NCBI RefSeq assembly: GCF_023150065.1
Contig: NZ_JAKLLN010000029.1
Span: 1 to 50,256 of the forward strand
Origin: Zoogloea sp.
GTDB lineage: Bacteria > Pseudomonadota > Gammaproteobacteria > Burkholderiales > Rhodocyclaceae
DNA: 50,256 nucleotides
Reading direction: 5' to 3'
Every line of letters begins with the position of its first letter. Position 1 is the first letter of the stretch. Of the stretch, positions 39,897-48,614 are shown in pieces. A model generated the notes under the pieces. That model had not been told where the DNA came from, did not search any database, and saw nothing but the letters and a program-made list of their open reading frames with translations. The position numbers and the translations under genes are program-made.

Positions 39897-40796
39897 TCAG
39901 CCGCGCCGCCGCGGCCCGGCGGCCAGGCGCTCCAGGATCACCGGCCCGAGCCGCTGGGCGGCCAGAAAACCGGCAGCAATGAAGACCTTGCGCGAGGCAA
40001 AGTCGGTACTGGAGATCCGCCCCACATCCGGGCGGACGGCGATGTCAGCAGTGGCCACCTCGTTGGTGCGCAGGGCGTGGCTCATGATCTCGAAGGAGCG
40101 CTGGAGCAGCTCGAACAAGCCCCCCGTCTGGTCGCCTGCCGGATCGGCCCCACCCACATCCACCGCCACCACCACGTCGGCCCCCAGCTGGCGGGCGGTC
40201 CGCACCGGCACCGGGCTGACCAGCCCGCCGTCCAGGTACTCCTGCGCGCCCTGGGCTGCTGGCACGAACACCCCTGGAATGCTGCACGACGCCCGGACCG
40301 CGAAGCCCGCGTCACCGCTGCGCAGCACCGCCAGATCGCCTGTCGGGTAGCGCGTGGCGACGGCGGCGAAGGGGGTCGGGAAGCTCTCGATGCTGCGCCC
40401 GCGCAAAGCCTGGTTCACAAAGTTCTGCAGGCTCTGCCCGGTCACCATGCCCCGCGGCGCATGGCCCTGCACCACGTCGATGATCTCGCTGTCACGCACC
40501 CTCAGGGCCAGCTCTTCCATCCGGTCACCGCTGAAGCCGGCAGCCCAGAACGCACCCACCAGGCTGCCTGCGCTGCACCCGACGATCAGATCGGGCCGGA
40601 TGCCGTGGGCCTCGAGCCCCTTCACCACCCCGATGTGGGCAAAGCCGCGGGCCGACCCGCCGCCCAGCACCACGGCCAGCCGCGGCTTGCGCGGCGCCCC
40701 CCGCTCACCCGGCGCTGCCGCCAGGGGTGCGGCCACGGCGGCAAGGCCACCCAGCACCAGGGCCCTGCGGCGCGCAGACAGTGCGTCGTGGCTCAT
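39897..40796 (-). CDS. Exported patatin-like phospholipase (RssA/NTE type)
   Basis: A 299-residue lipid acyl hydrolase. The N-terminus has Arg-Arg-Arg before a hydrophobic stretch (SARRRALVLGGLAAVAAPLAAA), indicating Sec or Tat export. The patatin core is complete: oxyanion loop GGGSARGFAHIGV, nucleophile GCSAGS and catalytic Asp in YLDGGLVSP. The substrate would be phospholipid or lysophospholipid in the envelope. Its ATG overlaps the stop of the OmpA-like gene by four bases, so the two are co-translated, which suggests a joint envelope function. Confidence 0.9.
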   Translation of the reverse strand: MSHDALSARRRALVLGGLAAVAAPLAAAPGERGAPRKPRLAVVLGGGSARGFAHIGVVKGLEAHGIRPDLIVGCSAGSLVGAFWAAGFSGDRMEELALRVRDSEIIDVVQGHAPRGMVTGQSLQNFVNQALRGRSIESFPTPFAAVATRYPTGDLAVLRSGDAGFAVRASCSIPGVFVPAAQGAQEYLDGGLVSPVPVRTARQLGADVVVAVDVGGADPAGDQTGGLFELLQRSFEIMSHALRTNEVATADIAVRPDVGRISSTDFASRKVFIAAGFLAAQRLGPVILERLAAGPRRRG

Positions 40797-41374
40797 TGGG
40801 GAGCCTTGCCGCGGGCCTGGAGCAGGCTGTCCAGCTCGGCCTTGAGCTTGCCGAAGGCCTCCTCGAAGAGCCCGGCCGGCTCGCCGCGGGTCAGGTTGTC
40901 CACCTTCTCGTCGAGGATGATGATCTCGACGCGCCGGTTGAGGCGCCGCCCGGCCTCCGAATCGTTCGGGGCGATCGGTTTTGCCAGACCGTAACCGACG
41001 GCGGTGATCCGGCCCTCCGCCACCTGGCGCTCCAGCAGGGCCTGACGCACGGCGGTGGCGCGGGCAACGGACAACACAAGGTTGGCGTTCTCGGAACCGA
41101 TGGAGTCGGTATGCCCCTCGAGGGACACCGACTTGGTGGTCTTTTCCTTCAGCAGCAGGGCCACCCGATCCAGGTAGGGGGGCGAGCGGACCGGGTCGAG
41201 GGTGGCCTTGCCGAAGTCGAACAGCACGTTGTCCGGCAACCACACAAGCACGCCACGCTCGGTCTGGCCGACCGCCAGCTTCACGGGTGGAGTCTTGGCG
41301 GGTGGGGTGGCACAGGCTCCGAGAATCAGCACGGAGCAAAGCATGGCGGACAAGCGCCCGATCACTGGAGACAT
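40793..41374 (-). CDS. OmpA-family peptidoglycan-binding lipoprotein
   Basis: A 193-residue protein. A lipoprotein signal (VLILGAC, Cys about 21) anchors an OmpA C-terminal-like domain (about 45-165) with VLFDFGKATLDP, LEGHTDSIGSENANLVLSVARATAVRQAL and NRRVEIII, the Asp and Arg that contact diaminopimelate. A C-terminal tail of about 30 residues with a helical Glu/Leu stretch follows. The ATG at 41374 yields a standard signal peptide; no clear ribosome site was found, and ATGs at 41344 and 41440 are alternatives. It is coupled to the downstream patatin-like gene. Confidence 0.88.
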   Translation of the reverse strand: MSPVIGRLSAMLCSVLILGACATPPAKTPPVKLAVGQTERGVLVWLPDNVLFDFGKATLDPVRSPPYLDRVALLLKEKTTKSVSLEGHTDSIGSENANLVLSVARATAVRQALLERQVAEGRITAVGYGLAKPIAPNDSEAGRRLNRRVEIIILDEKVDNLTRGEPAGLFEEAFGKLKAELDSLLQARGKAPQ

Positions 41375-41473
41375 GAGGAGGATTCCATTCGAGTGTTCAC
41401 GCCCGGCAAGGCTACAGCAAGCCCGGAGGCATACTTTCAAATGTTGTTAAACACTGAAAGACGACTGTCGGAC

Positions 41474-43504
41474 TCACCCCGCCGCGGACATGCTCACCCG
41501 GTCACGCCCCTCGCGCTTGGCCTCATACATGATGCGGTCGGCGCTCAGCAGCAGGGCTTCCTGATCCCGGCCATCCTCGGGGTAGAGGGCCACACCGATG
41601 CTCGACGAGACCTCGAGGCACAGGCCGGCCAGCAGGAAAGGCTCCCCCAGGGCGGCCCGGATCTTCTCGGCGACCCGCAGGGCATCCACAGCGCCCTCCA
41701 CCACGGGCAGCAGCACCACGAATTCGTCACCACCAAACCGCCCTACCGTGTCGGACTCCCGCACACAGGCACGCATGCGCGCAGCGGCCTCCTGGAGCAG
41801 CAGATCGCCCACCGCATGCCCGTAGGTGTCATTGATCGGTTTGAAGCGGTCCAGGTCGATGTACAACAGCGCCACCCGATGGCGATTGCGCCGGGCAGTG
41901 GCAAGGGCCAGGCTCAGGCGATCGGTGACCAGCGCCCGGTTGGGCAGGTCGGTGAGCAGGTCATGCTCGGCCATGTGCGTGATGCGTTCCTGGCTGGCAC
42001 GCCGCTCGGTGATGTCCCGGGTCACCCCATGTACCTCCAGGATGCCGCTGCGGGGGTGGAGGCCGTAGGTGGTCACCACCTCGGTCCACACGCTGCTCCC
42101 GTCCTTGCAGGGCTGCTCGTAGACTTCCGTGTAGAAATGCGGCGGCCCATCCGGATCGGCCCGGAAGGCGCGGCTGCGTTGACGCACGAGGCTGCGCAGG
42201 GTGTTCCGCTCGCTGGGCTTGACCGCACTCTCGATGGGGCTGCCCAGCACTTCGGCCACGGTGTAGCCACGCAGGCGCTCGATGGACGGGCTGACATAGG
42301 TGAAACGCAGGGTGTCGGCATCTGCGGTCCACACCACGTCCTTCATGGTTTCGGTGAGGACCCGGTACTTCTCCTCGCTGGCCTGCAACTCCCCGGCGGC
42401 CAGCCGTGCCTCCGCCACGCTGCGGTGCAGCTGGCGATTGATGCGGTGGATATAGGTGGCCACGGCAATGACCAGCGCCAGCCCCCCGAGGGCCGCGGCG
42501 AGGTAAAGGCGCAGCCCCTCGGAATCACCCGCGCCGCCTTCGGCATACAGAAAGCCGCGGAAATCGAAATCCCGCGGGAGCATGCCCATGTCTCCGTAGG
42601 TATCGACGATGTGCTGCCAGCGCCCCGGGTTCATGTAGCCGATCTCCACCAGGTCGGGGCGCACCAGCGGCACCATCCGGCGGGCTTCGAAGAGATAGAA
42701 ATCCAGGGGCTGCGCGTCGGAGTAGCGGGAATGGATCAACGCCGCCACCTCCTCCGGGTGGTCCATGGCATAACGCCAGCCCCGCAGGCTGGCCTCCCGG
42801 AAGGCCCGCACCAGCTCCGGGCTGTACTTGACCCGGTTCTCCGAGGTGAACAGATTGTCACCGTAGAAATCGATGCCCGCCGAGCGGGGCGTGAACACGT
42901 GGTAGTTCATCCCCGCCTTGTCGAGGGCGTAGGGCTCGTTGGACGAATACGCGGAAATCGCATCCACCTTCCCGGAGATCAGATCTTCCGGCTCGAAGCT
43001 GTGCTCCACGCGGGTGAGGCTGTCCAGGGGAATGCGCTCACGGCGCAGATAGGCCAGCAACTCGTCCGAACCCGGCTCGATCATCACCCGCCGCCCCACC
43101 AGATCGTGGATCGACTGGAGGTAGGCATCCTGGCGGGCAATCAACACCAGCGGCGAATGCTGGAAGATGGCCGCCAGCACGACGACGGGCTCGCCGGCCT
43201 GGCGGGCCATCAGCAATCCGCTGGTGCCCACACCGAAATCCGCCCGACCCGAGCTCACCTCGGCCACCACGTTCAGCCCGGGCCGCGCCTCCAGCAGCTT
43301 CACTTCGAAGCCGGCCTCCCGATAGAAACCCTTTTCCTGGGCCGCGTAATAGCCCGCAAACTGGAAACCGTGGCTCCATTTGAGCTGCAGGGTCAGGGGC
43401 GTCTGGGCCAGCAGGGGCATGGCACCGAGCAGCAGGAGCACGGCCGCCAGGGCATGGCCCCAGGGGCGCGGCACGACAATCCGGATCCGGGATGGCGAAA
43501 ACAT
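41474..43504 (-). CDS. Periplasmic binding protein (NMT1/THI5-like)-PAS-GGDEF diguanylate cyclase
   Basis: A 676-residue transmembrane sensor. A signal/anchor region (about 10-33) is followed by an NMT1/THI5-like solute-binding domain (about 35-315; LQLKWSHGFQFAGYYAAQEKGFYREAG), one membrane helix (about 345-365), a PAS domain (about 385-505) and a GGDEF domain (about 515-672). The active site RFGGDEFVVLL is intact and an RESD inhibitory site lies five residues before GGDEF, so it should make c-di-GMP under product control. The ligand is probably a pyrimidine or related small molecule, as for THI5-type binding proteins, but it could be a sulfonate or amine. Confidence 0.93.
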   Translation of the reverse strand: MFSPSRIRIVVPRPWGHALAAVLLLLGAMPLLAQTPLTLQLKWSHGFQFAGYYAAQEKGFYREAGFEVKLLEARPGLNVVAEVSSGRADFGVGTSGLLMARQAGEPVVVLAAIFQHSPLVLIARQDAYLQSIHDLVGRRVMIEPGSDELLAYLRRERIPLDSLTRVEHSFEPEDLISGKVDAISAYSSNEPYALDKAGMNYHVFTPRSAGIDFYGDNLFTSENRVKYSPELVRAFREASLRGWRYAMDHPEEVAALIHSRYSDAQPLDFYLFEARRMVPLVRPDLVEIGYMNPGRWQHIVDTYGDMGMLPRDFDFRGFLYAEGGAGDSEGLRLYLAAALGGLALVIAVATYIHRINRQLHRSVAEARLAAGELQASEEKYRVLTETMKDVVWTADADTLRFTYVSPSIERLRGYTVAEVLGSPIESAVKPSERNTLRSLVRQRSRAFRADPDGPPHFYTEVYEQPCKDGSSVWTEVVTTYGLHPRSGILEVHGVTRDITERRASQERITHMAEHDLLTDLPNRALVTDRLSLALATARRNRHRVALLYIDLDRFKPINDTYGHAVGDLLLQEAAARMRACVRESDTVGRFGGDEFVVLLPVVEGAVDALRVAEKIRAALGEPFLLAGLCLEVSSSIGVALYPEDGRDQEALLLSADRIMYEAKREGRDRVSMSAAG

Positions 43505-43583
43505 GCGGGATGAACGCTTCGATCAATGCGCCGAGTATACAGGCCCGCTCCGCAGCCCCACCCCGGGGAAGCACCCCGCCCCG

Positions 43584-43599
43584 GAAAATCACGATTTTC
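43584..43599. promoter_or_regulatory. Perfect inverted repeat upstream of the TonB receptor gene
   Basis: GAAAATC-AC-GATTTTC is a perfect 7-bp inverted repeat with a 2-base spacer, AT-rich in an otherwise GC-rich gap, about 87 bases before the receptor ATG and about 80 bases from the divergent sensor gene. It does not match the Fur consensus. It is a candidate operator for either gene. Confidence 0.45.
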
Positions 43600-43685
43600 T
43601 TGAGGCGCCGGCCCCCGGCAGCGGGTATCTTCGAGCCCGCTCCGGCCACCTCCCGGACCAGAACAAGACATCGGAGACACGAATC

Positions 43686-45797
43686 ATGCCGCCCCGCTTC
43701 ACCCCCCGCCCCCTCGTCATCGCCCTCGCAGCCGCCCTGGGTGGCGCCAGTCTGGCCCAGGCCGCCGACGACGCCAAGCTCACCCTCAACCCGGTGGTGG
43801 TCACCGGCAGCCGCGCCGAAGCCGCCAGCTTCGACCTGCCCGCCGCCATCGACGTGCTCGACCGGGAGCAGATCAGCGCCGGCCAGCCCCGGGTGAATGC
43901 CTCCGAAGCCCTCATCGCAGTGCCCGGCGTGGTGGCCAACAACCGCCAGAACTACGCCCAGGACCTGCAGATCTCCACCCGCGGCTTCGGTGCCCGCTCG
44001 GCCTTCGGCGTGCGCGGCGTCAAGCTGATCGCCGACGGCATCCCGGCCAGCATGCCCGACGGCCAGGGCCAGGCTGCCACCTTCAACCTGGACGTGGCCG
44101 AACGCATGGAAGTGCTGCGCGGCCCCTACTCCGCCGTGTATGGCAACCACTCGGGCGGCGTGATCCAGCTGTTCACCCGCGAACCGGAAGACCGCCCCAG
44201 CGTGGAGGGCGGCTTTGCCGCCGGCAGCTATGGCACCACCAAGGCCGATCTGGGCGCCCAGGGAAAGGCCGGCGGACTGGGCTATGTCTTCAATGCCTCC
44301 CGCTTCGACACCAACGGCTACCGCGACCACTCCGCCGCCACCCGCGACCAGGCCTTCCTCAAGCTCACCGGCAAGCCCGACGACGTCAGCAAACTGACCT
44401 TCACCATCAGCGGCATGTGGCAGCACAACACCCAAGATCCCCTCGGCCTGTCCTGGAACGCCTACAAGGCCAACCCGAAGGCGGTGGACAGCTCAGCCCT
44501 CGCCTACGACACCCGCAAGAGCATCGACCACCTGCAGGCCGGCGTCGCCTACGAGCGCCGCATCGGCCGCGACACCCTGCAACTGTCGGCCTACAGCGGC
44601 CAGCGCAGCGTGATCCAGTACCAGTCCATCCCCTTCAACGTGCAGGCCAATGCCCGCCACTCCGGCGGCATCATCGACTTCGACCGCAGCTTCTACGGTA
44701 TCGGCGCCCGCTACATTGCCGTGGGCGACCTGGCCGGCGGCCGGCTGACCACCACCTTCGGCGTAGACCTGGACACCAGCACCGACGTGCGCAAGGGCTA
44801 CGAGAACTTCGTCGGCACCACCCTGGGCGTCAAGGGCCGCCTGCGCCGCAACGAGACCGACAGCGTCGAGAGCCTCGACCCCTACGTGCAGACCGAATGG
44901 GCGCGGGGCAACTGGGCGCTCACCGCTGGCGTGCGCCACAGCCAGGTGAAGTTCAAGGTGGATGACCAGTACATCGTTGGCGTCAATGGCGACGACAGTG
45001 GCCGCAAGGACTACAGCAAGACGACGCCGGTGCTGGGCGTGGTGTACAAGCTCAACCCGGCCGTCAATCTCTACGCCAGCGCGGGCCGCGGCTTCGAGAC
45101 GCCGACCCTCAACGAGATGTTCTACTCGGGCAGCGGTGGCAGCTTCAACTTCGGCCTCAACCCCTCGAAGAGCGAACACTACGAGATCGGCGCCAAGGCC
45201 TTCGTCGGCAACAACAGCCGCCTCAACCTGGCCTTCTTCCAGATCAACACCGAGGACGAGTTGGTGGTGGATGCGGCCACCGGTGGCCGCACCAGCTACA
45301 AGAATGCCGGCAAGACCCTGCGCCAGGGCGTCGAGGCGTCCTTCGACACCGCCTGGCAGCGCAATCTGACAAGCCGCTTCGCCGTGTCTCACCTGCGCGC
45401 CATTTACGACGAGGACTTCCGCACCGGCAACACCAACACCCTGGTCTCCGCCGGCAAGCTGATGCCCGGCATCCCCCGCACCACCGTGTTCGGCGACCTG
45501 GCCTGGAAGATCGCCCCGTCCATCACCGGCACGGTGGAAGGCGTGTATCGCAGCAAGATGTACGTGGAGGACACCAACGGCCAGCTGCCGGCGCCCTCCT
45601 ACTTCATCGCCAACCTGCGCCTCACCGCCCAGCAGCAGGCCGGCGCCTGGCGCTTCACCGAGTTTGCCCGCCTCGACAACGTCTTCGACCGCAACTACGT
45701 GGGCTCGGTGGTGGTCGGCGACGCCAATGGCCGCTACTACGAGCCCGCCCCGGGCCGCAACTGGATGGCTGGGGTGAACGCCCGCTACACCTGGTAA
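43686..45797 (+). CDS. TonB-dependent outer-membrane receptor
   Basis: A 703-residue outer-membrane transporter. A signal peptide ends at AQAADD (about 27). The plug domain (about 45-150) has NPVVVTGSRAEAASFDLP, a TonB-box-like region, VNASEALIAVPGVVANNRQNYAQDLQISTRGFGAR and VLRGPYSAVYGNHSGG; a 22-strand barrel follows, ending in an aromatic C-terminus (YTW) as expected. The pattern (LQISTRGFGARSAFGVRGVKLIADGIP) resembles FecA/FhuE-type siderophore or catecholate receptors. The ligand is not identifiable, and no sigma-factor/anti-sigma pair is adjacent. GGAG lies 9-10 bases before the ATG. A strong bidirectional terminator follows. Confidence 0.92.
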   Translation: MPPRFTPRPLVIALAAALGGASLAQAADDAKLTLNPVVVTGSRAEAASFDLPAAIDVLDREQISAGQPRVNASEALIAVPGVVANNRQNYAQDLQISTRGFGARSAFGVRGVKLIADGIPASMPDGQGQAATFNLDVAERMEVLRGPYSAVYGNHSGGVIQLFTREPEDRPSVEGGFAAGSYGTTKADLGAQGKAGGLGYVFNASRFDTNGYRDHSAATRDQAFLKLTGKPDDVSKLTFTISGMWQHNTQDPLGLSWNAYKANPKAVDSSALAYDTRKSIDHLQAGVAYERRIGRDTLQLSAYSGQRSVIQYQSIPFNVQANARHSGGIIDFDRSFYGIGARYIAVGDLAGGRLTTTFGVDLDTSTDVRKGYENFVGTTLGVKGRLRRNETDSVESLDPYVQTEWARGNWALTAGVRHSQVKFKVDDQYIVGVNGDDSGRKDYSKTTPVLGVVYKLNPAVNLYASAGRGFETPTLNEMFYSGSGGSFNFGLNPSKSEHYEIGAKAFVGNNSRLNLAFFQINTEDELVVDAATGGRTSYKNAGKTLRQGVEASFDTAWQRNLTSRFAVSHLRAIYDEDFRTGNTNTLVSAGKLMPGIPRTTVFGDLAWKIAPSITGTVEGVYRSKMYVEDTNGQLPAPSYFIANLRLTAQQQAGAWRFTEFARLDNVFDRNYVGSVVVGDANGRYYEPAPGRNWMAGVNARYTW

Positions 45798-45810
45798 GGC
45801 GAGCCCGACC

Positions 45811-45844
45811 AAAAAAATGGCCCCGGACATCCGGGGCCATTTTT
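45811..45844. terminator. Bidirectional rho-independent terminator between TonB receptor and thrC
   Basis: A perfect 13-bp stem (45814-45826 with 45831-45843, core ATGGCCCCGG/CCGGGGCCAT) has the tetraloop ACAT. The left flank is AAAAAAA and the right flank TTTT, so it ends both convergent transcripts. Confidence 0.95.
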
Positions 45845-45866
45845 CATGGGGAAGCGCGTTCAGGCA

Positions 45867-47306
45867 TCAGCCCGCATCAACCACCCGGGCGATCAGGGCC
45901 TTGATGGCGTCGGCGTCCACATCCATCACTTCGACGCGCTGGGGCAACGCCTCGATGTTCTCCAGGCCGGCCGGGCGCGCCGGCTTGCGGCCCAGGGCCT
46001 CGACGATGGTCTCCTCGAACTTGGCCGGCTGGGCGGTTTCCAGCACCAGGGTGGTCACGGTGGGGTCACGCTGCTCCAGGGCCACCTTGAGGCCGTCGGC
46101 GGTGTGGGTGTCGACAACCGTGGCGTAGTCCGTGTCGGCGCGGCGGATGGTGGCCAGACGGTCGGCGTGGTTGCTGCTGCCAGACGTGAAACCATACTGT
46201 CCGATGCCCGCAAACTCGGCGGAGCCGGACAGATCGAAGGCGCCGCCCGCGTCTACCTTGCTCCACAGCTCGCGCACCTTGGCGCCGTCGCGACCCACCA
46301 GGTCGAAGACGAAGCGCTCGAAGTTGGAGGCCTTGGAGATGTCCATGGACGGGCTGGAGGTAGCGTGGGTCTCGGCGGTGTTGCGGGGGCGATACACGCC
46401 GGTGCGGAAGAACTCGTCCAGCACGTCGTTCTCGTTGGTGGCGAGGATCAGGCGGCCCACGGGCAGGCCCATCTGGCGGGCAATGTGGCCGGCGCAGATG
46501 TTGCCGAAGTTGCCCGACGGCACCACGAAGTCCAGCTTCTCATCGTTGCTGCCGGTGCCGGCAAAGTAACCCTTGAAGTAGTACACCACCTGGGCGGCCA
46601 CACGGCCCCAGTTGATGGAATTGACCGCACCGATCTTGTACTTGGCCTTGTAGGCGTGGTCGTTGGAGACCGCCTTCACCACATCCTGGGCGTCGTCGAA
46701 CATGCCGCGCACGGCGATGTTGAAGATGTTGTCGTCCTGCAGGGAATACATCTGGGCGCGCTGGAAGGCGCTCATGCGGCCATGGGGCGAGAGCATGAAG
46801 ACCCGCACGCCGTGCTTGCCGCGCATGGCGTACTCGGCCGCCGAGCCGGTGTCGCCCGAGGTGGCACCGAGGATGTTGATCTGCTCGCCGCGCTTGTCGA
46901 GCACGTACTCGAAGAGGTTGCCCAGGAGCTGCATGGCCATGTCCTTGAAGGCCAGGGTCGGGCCGTTGGACAGCTCCAGCAGACCGAGCTTGCCCGGCTC
47001 CAGCCAGTGCACCGGGGTGATGTCAGAGGCCTTGGCCCCGTCGCGCACATAGCCGTACACCTCGGCGGTGTAGGTCTTGTCGCAGATGGCCTTCAGGTCG
47101 GCGGCCGGGATGTCATCGATGAACTTCGACAGGATGGCGAAAGCCAGCTCGGCGTAGGACAGGGTGCGCCAGGCATCCAGCTCGGCGCGGCTGATCTGCG
47201 GGTAGCGCTCCGGCAGGTAGAGGCCACCGTCCGGCGCCAGACCGCCAAGGAGGATGTCACAGAAGGATTGGGGGGCAGACTGGCCGCGGGTGGAGATGTA
47301 GCGCAT
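45867..47306 (-). CDS. thrC: Threonine synthase
   Basis: A 479-residue PLP enzyme making threonine from O-phosphohomoserine. N-terminus MRYISTRGQSAPQSFCDILLGGLAPDGGLYLPE, the PLP-lysine motif NGPTLAFKDMAMQ, and ILGATSGDTGSAAEYAMRG are diagnostic; phosphate-binding and Asn-rich loops (VPSGNFGNICAGHIARQMGLP) are present. Length matches the long gammaproteobacterial/betaproteobacterial type. It is normally adjacent to hom; no homoserine dehydrogenase gene is seen here, but one could precede it outside this stretch, since the next upstream gene is unrelated. Confidence 0.97.
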   Translation of the reverse strand: MRYISTRGQSAPQSFCDILLGGLAPDGGLYLPERYPQISRAELDAWRTLSYAELAFAILSKFIDDIPAADLKAICDKTYTAEVYGYVRDGAKASDITPVHWLEPGKLGLLELSNGPTLAFKDMAMQLLGNLFEYVLDKRGEQINILGATSGDTGSAAEYAMRGKHGVRVFMLSPHGRMSAFQRAQMYSLQDDNIFNIAVRGMFDDAQDVVKAVSNDHAYKAKYKIGAVNSINWGRVAAQVVYYFKGYFAGTGSNDEKLDFVVPSGNFGNICAGHIARQMGLPVGRLILATNENDVLDEFFRTGVYRPRNTAETHATSSPSMDISKASNFERFVFDLVGRDGAKVRELWSKVDAGGAFDLSGSAEFAGIGQYGFTSGSSNHADRLATIRRADTDYATVVDTHTADGLKVALEQRDPTVTTLVLETAQPAKFEETIVEALGRKPARPAGLENIEALPQRVEVMDVDADAIKALIARVVDAG

Positions 47307-47387
47307 GGTTCTCGCCGAGTTGAAAACGGAAAGCCTTGGAAGATAGCACAGGCGCCCCTCCCCTTGGCGGCCGGGTCGCGGCCCCGC

Positions 47388-48509
47388 TCAATCCGGCCCG
47401 GGTGCCCGGGCCAGCAGCCCACTCATCAGGGACAGCGCAAACAGGGCCACGCCCAATGCCGCCGGGGCTGCTCCCAGGCCCTGCCCCGCCAGCAGAAGCA
47501 GCCCGCCGATCAGAAACAGGACCGCCCGGATGCGCCCGTGCCGGGCCAGGCGCTCGCGCAGCGTCGTGCGGGCCGGCGTGATCGGGCCGGGGTGGCGCCA
47601 CACCGGCAGCAACTGGGACAGCGCCCCCGTCACCAGAGGCAGCAGGAAGCCGGCAAAGAAGCCCGCCACGGCCAGGCGGCCCGGCATCAAACCCAGCCCA
47701 TGCGCAGCACCGGCAACGCACAGGCTAACCAGACCAAGGGTGGCCACCAGCAGCGAGGCCGACACGCCATCGCCCGCCAACCGCGCCCCGCCATGGGTGC
47801 GCCACCAGCCGGCCACCGTCGCCATCACCACCCCGCCGATCAGCGCCGCCGCCGGCACGCCCAGCCAGGGCAGCCCACCGGCCAGCGCGGCGCCGGCAAT
47901 GCCCGCCAGCATCCACGGCAACTGCCGGGTCAGGCGCGTGGCGGCCAGGGGGTCGGGACGGGCCAGCGCGGTGGGCATCAGCACATGCAGGGTGCCGATG
48001 GCGCTCAGGCCGATGAAACCGAGGGTGTTGAGGTGCAGGTGCGCCAGCCGCGCCAGGCGATAGGCCGGCGGCCACACCAGCCCGACCCCGACGACCACGA
48101 GGGCCAGGATCAGGCAGCCCAGGGCCGCCACATACCAGCTCAGGCCGGGATGGGGCCTCCCCAGGGCCTTGCGCCCCTTGCCCAGCACCCAGGCCAGAAA
48201 GGCCACCGTAGCCACCACGCCAAGGCTCACCGCACCGTGCAGTGCCCAGCCAGGCAGCCAGCCCCCCAGGGCGCCCAGCGCCAGCAGGCCGGCCGCCTGC
48301 ATCACCAGGGGAAGCCGATGCACCATCCCCCGGGCGCCCCCGCTGCGGGTCAGTACCGGCACGAAGTGGCCCATGGCGGCAAACACCAGGGGCATCGCCC
48401 CTACCGCAAAGGCCGCGTGGGCCGCCGCGGCCGGCGCCGCTCCCTGCAGGGCCAGCCCGATCGCCAGCGCGAAAGCCAGCACCGCGCAACATCCCAGATA
48501 AATCAGCAC
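47388..48509 (-). CDS. Polytopic NnrS-like / haem-copper-type membrane protein
   Basis: A 373-residue membrane protein with about 11 hydrophobic segments. Conserved-looking His in MGHFVPVLTRSG, LAHLHLNTLGFIGLSAIGTLHVLMPTAL suggest haem or copper binding, as in NnrS and in non-catalytic subunit-I-like proteins of denitrifiers. The C-terminal half is loop-poor and Leu/Ala-rich. It is divergent from the HPP-family gene. The GTG at 48509 has AAGGG 8 bases upstream; the longer GTG start at 48548 has no ribosome site. Exact family is uncertain. Confidence 0.68.
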   Translation of the reverse strand: MLIYLGCCAVLAFALAIGLALQGAAPAAAAHAAFAVGAMPLVFAAMGHFVPVLTRSGGARGMVHRLPLVMQAAGLLALGALGGWLPGWALHGAVSLGVVATVAFLAWVLGKGRKALGRPHPGLSWYVAALGCLILALVVVGVGLVWPPAYRLARLAHLHLNTLGFIGLSAIGTLHVLMPTALARPDPLAATRLTRQLPWMLAGIAGAALAGGLPWLGVPAAALIGGVVMATVAGWWRTHGGARLAGDGVSASLLVATLGLVSLCVAGAAHGLGLMPGRLAVAGFFAGFLLPLVTGALSQLLPVWRHPGPITPARTTLRERLARHGRIRAVLFLIGGLLLLAGQGLGAAPAALGVALFALSLMSGLLARAPGPD

Positions 48510-48614
48510 TGCCCTCACCCTTTCAATTTGTTCATGCCAGGCAATCACGGATCAAGGCGCGACGCCGCGGTCCATGCCTAGAGTGCCGGCCCGAGCTTCC
48601 GGAAGCCCCTCCCG

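Noticed and set aside
48530-48560. TTGAT half-site between the NnrS-like and HPP genes as an FNR box
   Set aside because: Only one half of the dyad matches; the other half does not resemble ATCAA.
45846-48581. 911-codon open frame opposite thrC and the NnrS-like gene
   Set aside because: Low-complexity Gln/Gly/His composition typical of antisense shadow in GC-rich DNA; thrC is unmistakable.
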